In this document: piece after piece, positions 1-5,691 of the stretch | Position numbering within the stretch: the first letter of the stretch is position 1 | Layout: the number at the start of each line of letters is the position of its first letter | Notes under the pieces: generated by a model | Database searches by the model: none | Told to the model about the DNA's origin: nothing | The model's input: only the letters and a program-made list of their open reading frames with translations | From: Acidimicrobiaceae bacterium | GTDB lineage: Bacteria > Actinomycetota > Acidimicrobiia > Acidimicrobiales > Bog-793 | NCBI GenBank assembly: GCA_025463965.1 | Contig: JAODBN010000067.1 | Span: 1 to 6,241, forward strand | DNA length: 6,241 bases | Reading direction: 5' to 3' | Made by a program: the position numbers and the translations under genes

Positions 1-488
1 CCCATGTCGACGAGGAGCTCGCCGAGCCTGCGGCCAGAATCCTGCTGCAGGACGAGCGCCTCGTCGAGCTGTGCGGACGTCACGAGACGGCGCCCGACGA
101 GGAGGTCTCCGAATCGCCAGCTGGAGCGATCCGTGCTCGCCAGACGGCGCACGGCTTCGTCCTCGGCGAATGTCGTGGCGAGCAGCATTTGTCGCTCGGT
201 GGGCGGTGCCGCGCTGTGCGCGCCGCCTCCCGAAGTCGCGAGCGACGCCCGCAACGAGTCGAACAAGTCGTCTGCCGCGGCCACGGCGACCAGTGCCGGG
301 GACGGCTCGACGTCGGGCGTAGCGGGAGCGAGCCACGCCGGAAGACCGCTCGCGGCGGGATCGACAGAGCTGGCTACGGTGCCGGGAGCTGCGCTTGTAG
401 CGCCAGTCGCCCCCGCCGAAGCGTCGGCGCGGCCGCCCGCGCCCCCGGGATGGCTCGGGGGCTTGCGGTCCTTCCGCTTGATCTTCAC
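1..488 (-). CDS. GspE/PilB-type secretion or pilus ATPase, N-terminal part (partial)
   Basis: The minus strand is open from a stop at 528-530 down to the left window edge, so the 3' end is missing. The likely start is GTG at 486-488, preceded by a G-rich SD-like GGCGGG six bases upstream; there is no ATG nearby. The 162 visible residues have three parts: a very basic start (KIKRKDRK), an Ala/Gly/Pro/Ser-rich low-complexity stretch to about residue 100, then a folded segment. From about residue 125 this reads FGDLLVGRRLVTSAQLDEAL and continues with LQQDSGRRLGELLVDMG. This is the repeating pattern of the MshEN/T2SSE N-terminal domain of PilB, GspE and MshE ATPases (LGELLV..G.IT..QL..AL..Q). The family drives pilus assembly or type II secretion at the inner membrane, and MshEN domains often bind c-di-GMP. 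The Walker ATPase domain lies outside the window, so another protein carrying this domain is possible. Confidence 0.72.
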   Translation of the reverse strand, partial: MKIKRKDRKPPSHPGGAGGRADASAGATGATSAAPGTVASSVDPAASGLPAWLAPATPDVEPSPALVAVAAADDLFDSLRASLATSGGGAHSAAPPTERQMLLATTFAEDEAVRRLASTDRSSWRFGDLLVGRRLVTSAQLDEALVLQQDSGRRLGELLVDM

Positions 489-560
489 CGCGAGCCCGCC
501 GTGATCGCGCTCGTCACAGGAAACCGGTCAGCTTTCATCACTATCAGCGTGGCGGCCGAT

Positions 561-627
561 GGTCACCGGGCTGTCCACGCAAACCCACCTGCAGCCCAAT
601 TCGCGCGCGGACAGACCACAGGTGACC
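561..627. repeat. Two-tier inverted repeat / structured RNA candidate
   Basis: GGTCACC (561-567) pairs perfectly with GGTGACC (621-627). Inside, after an asymmetric internal loop (3 nt against 6 nt), CTGTCCaCGC (571-580) pairs with GCGcGGACAG (605-614) with a single A/C mismatch. That gives 16 base pairs in two tiers closed by a 24-nt loop (581-604). Read on the minus strand it would lie in the leader of the ATPase gene, ending about 72 nt before its GTG. It could be a leader RNA element, a small-RNA hairpin or a protein-binding palindrome. It does not match a riboswitch class I can name. The pairing is directly visible; the function is unknown. Confidence 0.6.
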
Positions 628-888
628 GCGGTGAGCGCGAGCCACCGTCATCAGCGGTCCCAGATCCACTGAGATGCACTGACGGTACTCGAGCGCGTCG
701 CCGCCAGTAACAGGTTGGAGCACCGGCCTGTCGAGCAGCTGGCAGTCACGGCCTCTCCCCTCGGGACAGATCACGCCGTCAGGCCTCGTACAGGGACGAG
801 CTCGCAGACCTAGCGATCAGTGGTCACTGTAGCTGACCTGGCTGTGCAATATGTCACCGTTCGCAGGAAATCTGCGCAACGCGGCCAA

Positions 889-905
889 CTGGCGAGGCTC
901 GCCAG
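889..905 (-). terminator. Hairpin downstream of the Fpg/Nei gene, possible terminator
   Basis: CTGGCGA and TCGCCAG form a perfect 7-bp GC-rich stem with a 3-nt loop, 38-54 bases past the glycosylase stop codon. On the minus strand it is followed by TTGGCC rather than a real T-tract, so it would be a weak or non-canonical intrinsic terminator, as is common in high-GC actinobacteria. Its position at the end of the hemerythrin/glycosylase unit fits termination, but the call rests on the hairpin alone. Confidence 0.4.
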
Positions 906-942
906 CACGGTCGGTAACGGCACGGTCGCTCAGCGCGAGCTA

Positions 943-1728
943 TTAGGTCTCAGATGGCTGGCAAGTCTGGCACCAGTAGGTGGTGCGTCCCGCCAGTCGG
1001 CTCGTGCACAGATCGCCATGACCGCGCGGGCACCGTGGATGGTCGAGCCCTCGCTGCGAGCTCAGCCATGCCCTCGTCCTCGGGATCGTTCCCGCTCGGA
1101 TGGAGGACCTGAGCACCTGCTGGAGGGCGCGGTCGAGCAAACGCCGCTCCTGTGTGTCGAGGCTGTCGAATCGGCGAGACGGGTGGATCTTCGCCCTCCA
1201 TAGCGTCTCGTCGGCGAGCATGTTGCCGATCCCGGCGATGACGCTCTGGTCCATGAGCGCGACCTTGAGGCTGCTGCGACGGCCCTCCAGCGCTCCGGTC
1301 AACGCGGCGCCGGTCAGGCCGTAGGCATCGGGGCCTTGCTTTCCGATCACCTGCTCGATCTCGCCGTCTTGCTTCGCGAGCCAGAGTCCACGGAGCTTTC
1401 GTTGGTCCGAATAGACGAGATCGCCGTCGGCGAGCGAGAGCACGACCCGGTCGTAGCGCCCCCGCTTGTCAGCGGGCGACGCCCAGGAGAGGCCGCCCGT
1501 CATGCCGAAATGCACGAGCAGCGTCGGGCCGTCGGTGGGTGCGACGAGCCACTTGCCTCGGCGCTCCGGCCGACGGAAGCGGCGGCCCGTGAGGTCGCGA
1601 GCGAAGTCCCGTGGGGAGATCTGCCTCACCACGCCAGGGTCGAGGACGGCGACGTGGACAATGCGCTCGCCGACGCCATGACGAGCGAGCACTTGCCTGA
1701 AGGCCTCGACGTCCGGCAGTTCGGGCAC
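943..1728 (-). CDS. Fpg/Nei family DNA glycosylase (formamidopyrimidine-DNA glycosylase-like)
   Basis: This 261-residue protein has the full Fpg/Nei architecture. It would excise oxidised bases such as 8-oxoguanine or FaPy and cleave the abasic site (base excision repair). It begins with (M)PELPDVE, which gives the catalytic N-terminal Pro2 and Glu3. Lys59 in RRGKW matches the conserved beta-domain lysine (Lys57 of E. coli Fpg), and HFGMTGGL is the LGM(S/T)G motif. The helix-two-turn-helix contains MDQSVIAGIGNMLADE with the conserved Asn169. A C-terminal zinc finger ends in GRTTYWCQTCQ with Arg248. The finger ligands appear to be Cys233, His237, Cys253 and Cys256, so His replaces the usual second Cys. 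The start is GTG (1726-1728), 9 bases after the hemerythrin stop, implying translational coupling; the SD is weak. The first residues favour the Fpg branch, but substrate preference between Fpg and Nei cannot be read from sequence. Confidence 0.93.
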   Translation of the reverse strand: MPELPDVEAFRQVLARHGVGERIVHVAVLDPGVVRQISPRDFARDLTGRRFRRPERRGKWLVAPTDGPTLLVHFGMTGGLSWASPADKRGRYDRVVLSLADGDLVYSDQRKLRGLWLAKQDGEIEQVIGKQGPDAYGLTGAALTGALEGRRSSLKVALMDQSVIAGIGNMLADETLWRAKIHPSRRFDSLDTQERRLLDRALQQVLRSSIRAGTIPRTRAWLSSQRGLDHPRCPRGHGDLCTSRLAGRTTYWCQTCQPSET

Positions 1729-1737
1729 GGCCGACGC

Positions 1738-2352
1738 CTAGGAGCGCATTTTCGGGGGCGTCTCGACTCGTCGGCGAGCTGCGTCACGCAGACGATCGAG
1801 GACCGCGAGCACCGGGAGAAGAGCGATCAGTCCCGGCAGTCGTTGTGGGCCATGGGGATGGGGACGCGTCGGCCCGATCGACTCGGCGTTCTCCATCCAC
1901 GTCCCCATCATCTGCCGCTTTCTCTCCTCCTCGCCGAGGCGGAGCACGGGGAATATCATCTCCTCTTCGTAGCTGACATGCTCGTCGAGCACAGCTTGGA
2001 GCTGACACAAGAGGCGCCGGAGCCCGCGACTTCGCGGCCGCCAGAAGCTCTTACGAAGGCAATTCGCGAGAAGCCGGGCCGTCTGGCGCTCATCGGCGAG
2101 GGCGCGCGCTCGAAGCTCCGGGCCCGAGGCGAGATGTGCAACTACCGGGTAGACCGCCATCGCTTCCGCTGCTTCGTGCTTCGACAACTGGCAGGACAGC
2201 CGCTCGAGCGCGTCCCGCCGCGCGAGCGGCTCGCGCATGGCCCGGAGCTCGGCGAACGACCGGCGGAACTCCCGGTGCTGCTCGCTGAGCAGCGCCGTGA
2301 CCTCCGGCCCGGACGCGTCGCGCCCGGACTGTCCCTCCTGTGCGCTAGCCAC
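1738..2352 (-). CDS. Hemerythrin HHE cation-binding domain protein
   Basis: This is a probably cytoplasmic four-helix-bundle protein of the hemerythrin-like (HHE) type, which binds a di-iron centre used in O2, NO or peroxide sensing or handling. The preferred start is GTG at 2350-2352, with a strong GGGAGG seven bases upstream (204 residues). An in-frame TTG at 2377-2379 (213 residues) also has GGGAG upstream and cannot be excluded. Numbered from the GTG, likely metal ligands are His26 (EQHREF), His59 and Glu63 (SKHEAAEAM), then His125 and Glu129 (DEHVSYEEEMIFPVL). In the third helix, ADERQTARLL has Arg where many relatives have His or Gln. After the bundle comes a basic, proline-containing tail with a hydrophobic stretch (GLIALLPVLAVL, about 174-185) of unknown role. 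The stop TAG is 9 bases before the glycosylase start. The pairing suggests protection against iron- or oxygen-linked damage, which is inference. Confidence 0.88.
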   Translation of the reverse strand: MASAQEGQSGRDASGPEVTALLSEQHREFRRSFAELRAMREPLARRDALERLSCQLSKHEAAEAMAVYPVVAHLASGPELRARALADERQTARLLANCLRKSFWRPRSRGLRRLLCQLQAVLDEHVSYEEEMIFPVLRLGEEERKRQMMGTWMENAESIGPTRPHPHGPQRLPGLIALLPVLAVLDRLRDAARRRVETPPKMRS

Positions 2353-2450
2353 CGAGGCGCCTCCCGTCGGTGAGCCCAAGCCCGACTCCCGGACCGGCTC
2401 CTGGGCCGTCTATTACCGCGCACACGGGCTGGCTAACGGCGGCTCCGGCA

Positions 2451-2488
2451 CGAGCGCTGGGCTCGGCCCGGGCGCGTTCGCGAGAACG
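2451..2488 (-). terminator. Tandem small hairpins after the alcohol dehydrogenase
   Basis: Two short perfect stems follow the dehydrogenase stop on the minus strand. The first is CGTTC-GCGA-GAACG (2475-2488, 5-bp stem with a tetraloop), 8 bases past the stop. The second is CGAGC-GCTGG-GCTCG (2451-2465, 5-bp stem). Neither has a T-tract. They could attenuate or end the dehydrogenase transcript before the hemerythrin gene, or simply reflect GC-rich sequence. The rest of the gap (2353-2495) shows no convincing promoter. Confidence 0.3.
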
Positions 2489-2495
2489 ATAAAGA

Positions 2496-3536
2496 TCAGA
2501 ACGTGCCGGTGTCGATCACGAAGCGGTAACGGATGTCACTGTTGACGACGCGCTCCCAGGCCTCGTCGATCTGCTCGCCGCTGATCACCTCGATCTCGGC
2601 GCCGAGGCCGTGCTCGGCGCAGAAGTCGAGCATCTCCTGGGTCTCTCGGATGCCGCCGATCGACGACCCGGCAAAGCTTCGCCGGTTGTTCATCAGCGAG
2701 AAGACCTGCACCGGCAACGGCTCGGGTGGCGCGCCGACGCTGACCATGACTCCGTCGAGGCGGAGCAGTGACAGGTAGGAGTCGATGGGCAGCGGCGCCG
2801 ACACGGTGTTGACGATGAGGTCGAAGTGAGCCTTGAGCTGTTCGAACGTGGCGGCGTCGCTGGTTGCGTAGTAGTGGTCGGCGCCGAGTCGCTTGCCGTC
2901 TTCCTGCTTCGACAGCGTCTGGGAGAGCACGGTGACCTCGGCTCCGAGTGCGTGGGCGATCTTGACGCCCATGTGCCCGAGTCCCCCGAGGCCGACGATC
3001 GCGACTCGCTTTCCGGGACCGGCGCCCCAGTGCCTGAGCGGGGAGTACAGCGTTATCCCGGCACAGAGCAGCGGCGCGGCGACGTCGAGCCCGATGCCGT
3101 CTGGAATGGCGAGCACGAAGTCGTCGTCGACGACGATGTGCGTGGAGTAGCCGCCCGCGGTGGGACGGCCGTCCTTGCCGATGGCGTTGTAGGTACCAAC
3201 AGCACCCTTCATGCAGTACTGCTCGTCACCGGCCAGGCAGTTCTCGCACTCGCCGCAGGAGTCGACCATGCAGCCCACGCCGACCCGATCACCGATCGAG
3301 TACTTGGTGACGTCGGCGCCGAGCTCCTCGACGGTGCCGGCGATCTCGTGACCCGGCACAAGCGGGAAGATGGCCGGTCCCCACTCCTCGCGGGCGGTGT
3401 GGATGTCGGAGTGGCAGATGCCCGCGTAGGCCACCTTGATCAAGACGTCGTGCGGTCCGAGGTCGCGCCGCTGGATCGTCGTCTTCTCGAACGGCCTCTT
3501 GGCGCCGGGCGTGGCAAAGGCTGTGACAGAGCGCAT
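2496..3536 (-). CDS. adhC: Zinc-dependent, NAD(P)-dependent alcohol dehydrogenase (AdhC/cinnamyl-ADH type)
   Basis: This cytosolic medium-chain zinc dehydrogenase interconverts alcohols and aldehydes, probably with NADP(H). From ATG 3534-3536 it is 346 residues, the same length I recall for M. tuberculosis AdhC, which it resembles throughout. An AGGAG lies 11 bases upstream; a longer reading from a TTG at 3563 is less likely because the AGGAG would then fall inside the gene. Catalytic zinc ligands are Cys41 (GICHSD), His63 and Glu64 (PGHEIAG) and Cys158 (LLCAGIT). Structural zinc ligands are Cys94, Cys97, Cys100 and Cys108 (DSCGECENCLAGDEQYC). The Rossmann motif GLGGLGH is at 182-188, and the SQTLSKQEDGKRLGAD segment that follows matches the cofactor-binding region of NADP-preferring cinnamyl-alcohol-dehydrogenase relatives. 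The C-terminus RYRFVID is typical. It is divergent from the PPOX gene. Natural substrate unknown; the symbol is by similarity from memory. Confidence 0.93.
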   Translation of the reverse strand: MRSVTAFATPGAKRPFEKTTIQRRDLGPHDVLIKVAYAGICHSDIHTAREEWGPAIFPLVPGHEIAGTVEELGADVTKYSIGDRVGVGCMVDSCGECENCLAGDEQYCMKGAVGTYNAIGKDGRPTAGGYSTHIVVDDDFVLAIPDGIGLDVAAPLLCAGITLYSPLRHWGAGPGKRVAIVGLGGLGHMGVKIAHALGAEVTVLSQTLSKQEDGKRLGADHYYATSDAATFEQLKAHFDLIVNTVSAPLPIDSYLSLLRLDGVMVSVGAPPEPLPVQVFSLMNNRRSFAGSSIGGIRETQEMLDFCAEHGLGAEIEVISGEQIDEAWERVVNSDIRYRFVIDTGTF

Positions 3537-3594
3537 CTTTGGGTTGACTCCTAAAAGTGGCAAAAGGGGGCTTGGTCGCGTCCGACGCTGGCAA

Positions 3595-3615
3595 ATCCTA
3601 CGGGAACCTCTCCCG
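3595..3615 (-). promoter_or_regulatory. Possible alcohol dehydrogenase -10 with adjacent inverted repeat
   Basis: On the minus strand TAGGAT (3600-3595) fits the actinobacterial TANNNT -10 pattern, about 59 bases before the dehydrogenase ATG. I see no good -35. Immediately upstream is the inverted repeat CGGGA-N5-TCCCG (3601-3615), which overlaps where RNA polymerase would sit and could be an operator. Both calls are tentative. Confidence 0.3.
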
Positions 3616-3665
3616 CAATCGGGTCGAGGCCGGAGGCTGATGCGTACTCGCTCTCGATGTGTCTA

Positions 3666-3671
3666 TAGGCT
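3666..3671 (+). promoter_or_regulatory. Candidate -10 element giving a leaderless PPOX mRNA
   Basis: TAGGCT fits the TANNNT -10 consensus and ends six bases before the ATG at 3678, so the A of the start codon would be about +1. No clear -35 is visible. No full Shine-Dalgarno is present; only AGG at 3667-3669, eight bases from the ATG, could serve as a weak one. The same TAG is an in-frame stop, so the start cannot lie further upstream. Confidence 0.4.
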
Positions 3672-3677
3672 CGACAT

Positions 3678-4088
3678 ATGGATCTCGACGCTGCTCGGAG
3701 CTTCCTTCGCGACCATCACCGGGCGGTGCTCTGCACTCACAGGGCCGACGGTTCGCCACAGCTGTCGCCCGTCGTCTGCGCGCTCGCCGGGGACGGCTCC
3801 GTCGTCGTCTCGACGAGGGAGACCGCCATCAAGACCCACAATCTGATGCGTGACCCGGCGGTGTCGCTCTGCGTGGTTTCGGACGCTTTCTTCGGCGAGT
3901 GGATCCAGATCGACGGCCGGGCCGAGGTGGTCCATCTTCCCAAAGCCATGGAGGGCCTCGTCGACTACTACCGGTCCATCTCCGGAGAGCACCCCGACTG
4001 GGACGACTACCGGCGCTCCATGGTCGAGGATCGGCGGGTGCTGCTCGCCATATCGATCGAACGCGCCGGCCCGGACCGACAGGGCTGA
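3678..4088 (+). CDS. PPOX-class (pyridoxamine 5'-phosphate oxidase-like) F420/FMN-dependent oxidoreductase
   Basis: This 136-residue protein has the split-barrel flavin-binding fold of the Rv1155-type PPOX family, small soluble homodimers that use F420 or FMN to reduce varied substrates. Diagnostic stretches in order are AVLCTHRADGSPQLSPV (about 16-32), VVVSTRETAIKTHNLMRDPAVSL (42-64, the cofactor phosphate-binding strand and helix), WIQIDGRAEVVHLP (75-88) and the C-terminal HPDWDDYRRSMVEDRRVLLAI. The ATG at 3678 is fixed by an in-frame TAG at 3666-3668. The gene is slightly shorter than Rv1155 and appears complete. It diverges from the dehydrogenase and converges on the exporter. The choice between F420 and FMN cannot be made from sequence by eye, and the substrate is unknown; the actinobacterial context favours F420. 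Confidence 0.85.
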   Translation: MDLDAARSFLRDHHRAVLCTHRADGSPQLSPVVCALAGDGSVVVSTRETAIKTHNLMRDPAVSLCVVSDAFFGEWIQIDGRAEVVHLPKAMEGLVDYYRSISGEHPDWDDYRRSMVEDRRVLLAISIERAGPDRQG

Positions 4089-4144
4089 GGCTCGCAGCAC
4101 CTGACCCGTCCTGTCAGCAGCCGGTCGCGATCCGAAGAGCCTCA
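4086..4144. terminator. Inverted repeat spanning the convergent gap, possible bidirectional terminator
   Basis: TGAGGCTC (4086-4093, starting at the PPOX stop codon) pairs perfectly with GAGCCTCA (4137-4144, three bases from the exporter stop). Within the 43-nt interior lies a second stem, CTGAC-N7-GTCAG (4101-4117). The nested arms between two converging genes fit a bidirectional transcription-end structure, although neither side has a T-tract. Confidence 0.4.
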
Positions 4145-4146
4145 CG

Positions 4147-5640
4147 TCAGGATGCGAGCATCTCGGGCACCTCTTCGACGAGGGTCGGCCGAGGCTCGGG
4201 GACGCGCGCTTGCGGTTTGATCGCCACGACGATGACAAGCACGGTCGCTGCCAGGAAGAGCGCGGCGACGAGGAACGCTCGGTCGGCGCCGACGATAAAG
4301 GCGTGACGAGCGACGTCGACCGCTCGCGGCGCCCGCTGTGCTGCCCGTGCCGCCGATCGACTCGCCTCGCCGAACACCGACACAAGCACGGCGAGACCGA
4401 GCGAGCCTCCGACCTGCTGCATCACGTTGACCAGTCCTGATGCGGCTCCCGCGTCGGCCGGCGCCACCCCGGCGAGCGACGCCGAGGTGAGTGGGACGAA
4501 GGCGAGGCCGTTGCCCGTCCCGAAGAGCAGCAGCGGACCGAGCACGTCGACATACGCACTTGTCTCGGAGAGCCCGGTGAGCCAGACGAGCCCGGCCGTC
4601 GAAAGCAGCAGGCCACCGACCATGAGAACCTTCGGCGGCACCTGCGCGAGCGCCCGCGAGCTGAGCTGGGACGCGCTGAACAGGGCCACGGTGAGCGGCA
4701 GGAACGCGAGTCCGGCACGGATCGGGCTGTAGCCGAGCTCGTTCTGGAGGAACTGGGTGAGAAAGAAGAACATCCCGTACATCCCGGCCACGAGCAGCAG
4801 CCTGGCGAGATAGGAGCTCGCGCGGTTGCGGTCCGCGAACAGCCGGAGCGGGGTGATGGGGTCCGAAGCCCGCTGCTCGGTGGCGACGAACCCGGCGAGC
4901 AGGAGGACGCCGACGACGAAGGCTCCGACCGTCCCGCGGTCGCCCCAGCCGTCGCTCGCTGCACGTACGAAGCCGTAGACGATCGACACCATTCCGAGCG
5001 TGGAGGTGATCGCACCGGTCAGGTCGAAGCGGCCGGCGCGACGAGCCGTCTCCGGAAGCGACGCGCGGGCGAAGAAGACCACGACCGCGCCGATAGGGAC
5101 GTTCACGAAGAGCACCCAGCGCCACGAGAGCCACTGGGTGAGCAGGCCTCCGGCGATCAGGCCGAGCGCGCTCCCACCGATGGACACCGCCGTGTACCAG
5201 CCGATCGCCCGGGTACGCGCTCGCGGCTCGGAGAACTCCACCATGAGAAGCGCCAGTGCCGAAGGCGCCGCGAAGGCGGCGCCGACGCCCTGCGCGGCAC
5301 GAGCCGCGAGCAGCCAACCGCTCGAGGTGGCGAAGCCACCGGCCAGCGAAGCCGCGGTGAACAGCGCTATGCCGGTGCCGAAGGTGCGGCGACGCCCGAG
5401 GATGTCGCCGCTGCGGGCGCCGAGCAGCAGCAGGCCGCCGAAGGTGAGCGTGTAGGCATTGATCACCCAAGAGAGCGAAGGCGCCGAGAAGTCGAGCGCC
5501 GTCTTGATGCGGGGCAGGGCGATGTTGACGATGGTCGCGTCGAGGACGACCATGAGCTGGCAGGTGAGGATGATCGCGAGGACGAGACCTGGGCGATGCC
5601 TCCCCGACCTCGTTGTGGCGAGCGTGGGTGCGAGTGACAC
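4147..5640 (-). CDS. MFS transporter, DHA2 family (EmrB/QacA-type, 14-TM drug exporter)
   Basis: This 497-residue integral membrane protein is most likely a proton-coupled exporter of drugs or other small molecules. The start is GTG (5638-5640) with AGGAG ten bases upstream. The DHA2 signature VVLDATIVNIALP is at 31-43 in TM1 and motif A GARSGDILGRRRT at 74-86. The R of motif B is in LLAARAAQGVGAA (110-122), and WRWVLFVNVPIG at 173-184 is typical of the EmrB/QacA group. Hydrophobic segments continue to about residue 470, consistent with 14 helices. The antiporter motif C region in TM5 reads GGSALGLIAGG (155-165), with Leu where GPxxGG normally has Pro. The gene diverges from a TetR regulator and has its own promoter with two overlapping operators, so it is probably repressed until the TetR ligand, perhaps the exported compound, is present. 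Substrate unknown. Confidence 0.93.
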   Translation of the reverse strand: MSLAPTLATTRSGRHRPGLVLAIILTCQLMVVLDATIVNIALPRIKTALDFSAPSLSWVINAYTLTFGGLLLLGARSGDILGRRRTFGTGIALFTAASLAGGFATSSGWLLAARAAQGVGAAFAAPSALALLMVEFSEPRARTRAIGWYTAVSIGGSALGLIAGGLLTQWLSWRWVLFVNVPIGAVVVFFARASLPETARRAGRFDLTGAITSTLGMVSIVYGFVRAASDGWGDRGTVGAFVVGVLLLAGFVATEQRASDPITPLRLFADRNRASSYLARLLLVAGMYGMFFFLTQFLQNELGYSPIRAGLAFLPLTVALFSASQLSSRALAQVPPKVLMVGGLLLSTAGLVWLTGLSETSAYVDVLGPLLLFGTGNGLAFVPLTSASLAGVAPADAGAASGLVNVMQQVGGSLGLAVLVSVFGEASRSAARAAQRAPRAVDVARHAFIVGADRAFLVAALFLAATVLVIVVAIKPQARVPEPRPTLVEEVPEMLAS

Positions 5641-5660
5641 GTGGCGAAAGCTCCTGGCGA

Positions 5661-5666
5661 TATAGT
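5661..5666 (+). promoter_or_regulatory. Candidate -10 element for the TetR gene
   Basis: TATAGT matches TATAAT at five of six positions and fits TANNNT on the plus strand. No good -35 is present at 16-18 bases. Transcription would begin near 5673, just before the first operator (5675-5689), giving a leader of about 84 nt that contains both operators and the 5720-5739 palindrome. It would allow autorepression, but is less certain than the exporter promoter. Confidence 0.35.
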
Positions 5667-5674
5667 GGGCGAAA

Positions 5675-5689
5675 CGGAGGATCCCTCCG
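5675..5689. promoter_or_regulatory. Operator 1, CGGAGG-N3-CCTCCG
   Basis: This is a perfect 6-bp inverted repeat with a 3-base spacer (ATC). It lies just downstream of the exporter -10, over its predicted start site near 5685. Its arms are identical to those of operator 2, with centres 23 bp apart. It is a probable binding site for the neighbouring TetR protein. Confidence 0.72.
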
Positions 5690-5691
5690 GC

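Larger units (their letters stand above)
489..942. other. Intergenic region without a convincing gene
   Basis: This stretch lies between the start of the ATPase gene and the end of the glycosylase gene, both on the minus strand. The only open frame wholly inside it (minus, 544-774, 76 codons) shows no family motif and no good ribosome binding site. It runs through the strong hairpin at 561-627, so I do not call it a gene. No tRNA-like TPsiC arm or riboswitch core could be matched. It contains the two-tier hairpin (561-627), a short inverted repeat CTCGT-N6-ACGAG (785-800), a CAGTG-N2-CACTG repeat (818-829) and the hairpin at 889-905. Any promoter for the ATPase gene must lie here, but I could not pick one confidently. 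Confidence 0.6.

Noticed and set aside
4..504. Plus-strand open frame of 166 codons
   Set aside because: It is a Ser/Ala/Arg-rich low-complexity shadow of the minus-strand ATPase gene, which carries the real MshEN-like motif.
561..627. c-di-GMP (GEMM) riboswitch upstream of the ATPase gene
   Set aside because: I considered it because pilus genes often carry one, but the element is a single two-tier hairpin, not the two side-by-side helices with tetraloop and receptor of GEMM, and the conserved core sequence is absent.
544..774. Minus-strand 76-codon open frame
   Set aside because: It has no motif and no convincing ribosome binding site, and it passes through the 561-627 hairpin. A real small gene cannot be fully excluded.
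820..1203. Plus-strand 127-codon open frame
   Set aside because: Most of it is antisense to the glycosylase zinc finger and helix-two-turn-helix coding sequence, and it has no family signal.
1336..2373. Plus-strand open frame of 345 codons
   Set aside because: It lies antisense to the hemerythrin and glycosylase genes, has no recognisable motif, and is explained by high-GC shadowing; both minus-strand genes have clear family motifs.
2826..3554. Plus-strand open frame of 242 codons
   Set aside because: It is antisense to the alcohol dehydrogenase, whose zinc and Rossmann motifs are unmistakable.
3663..4385. Minus-strand open frame of 240 codons
   Set aside because: It is antisense to the PPOX gene and overlaps the end of the exporter; no motif was recognised.
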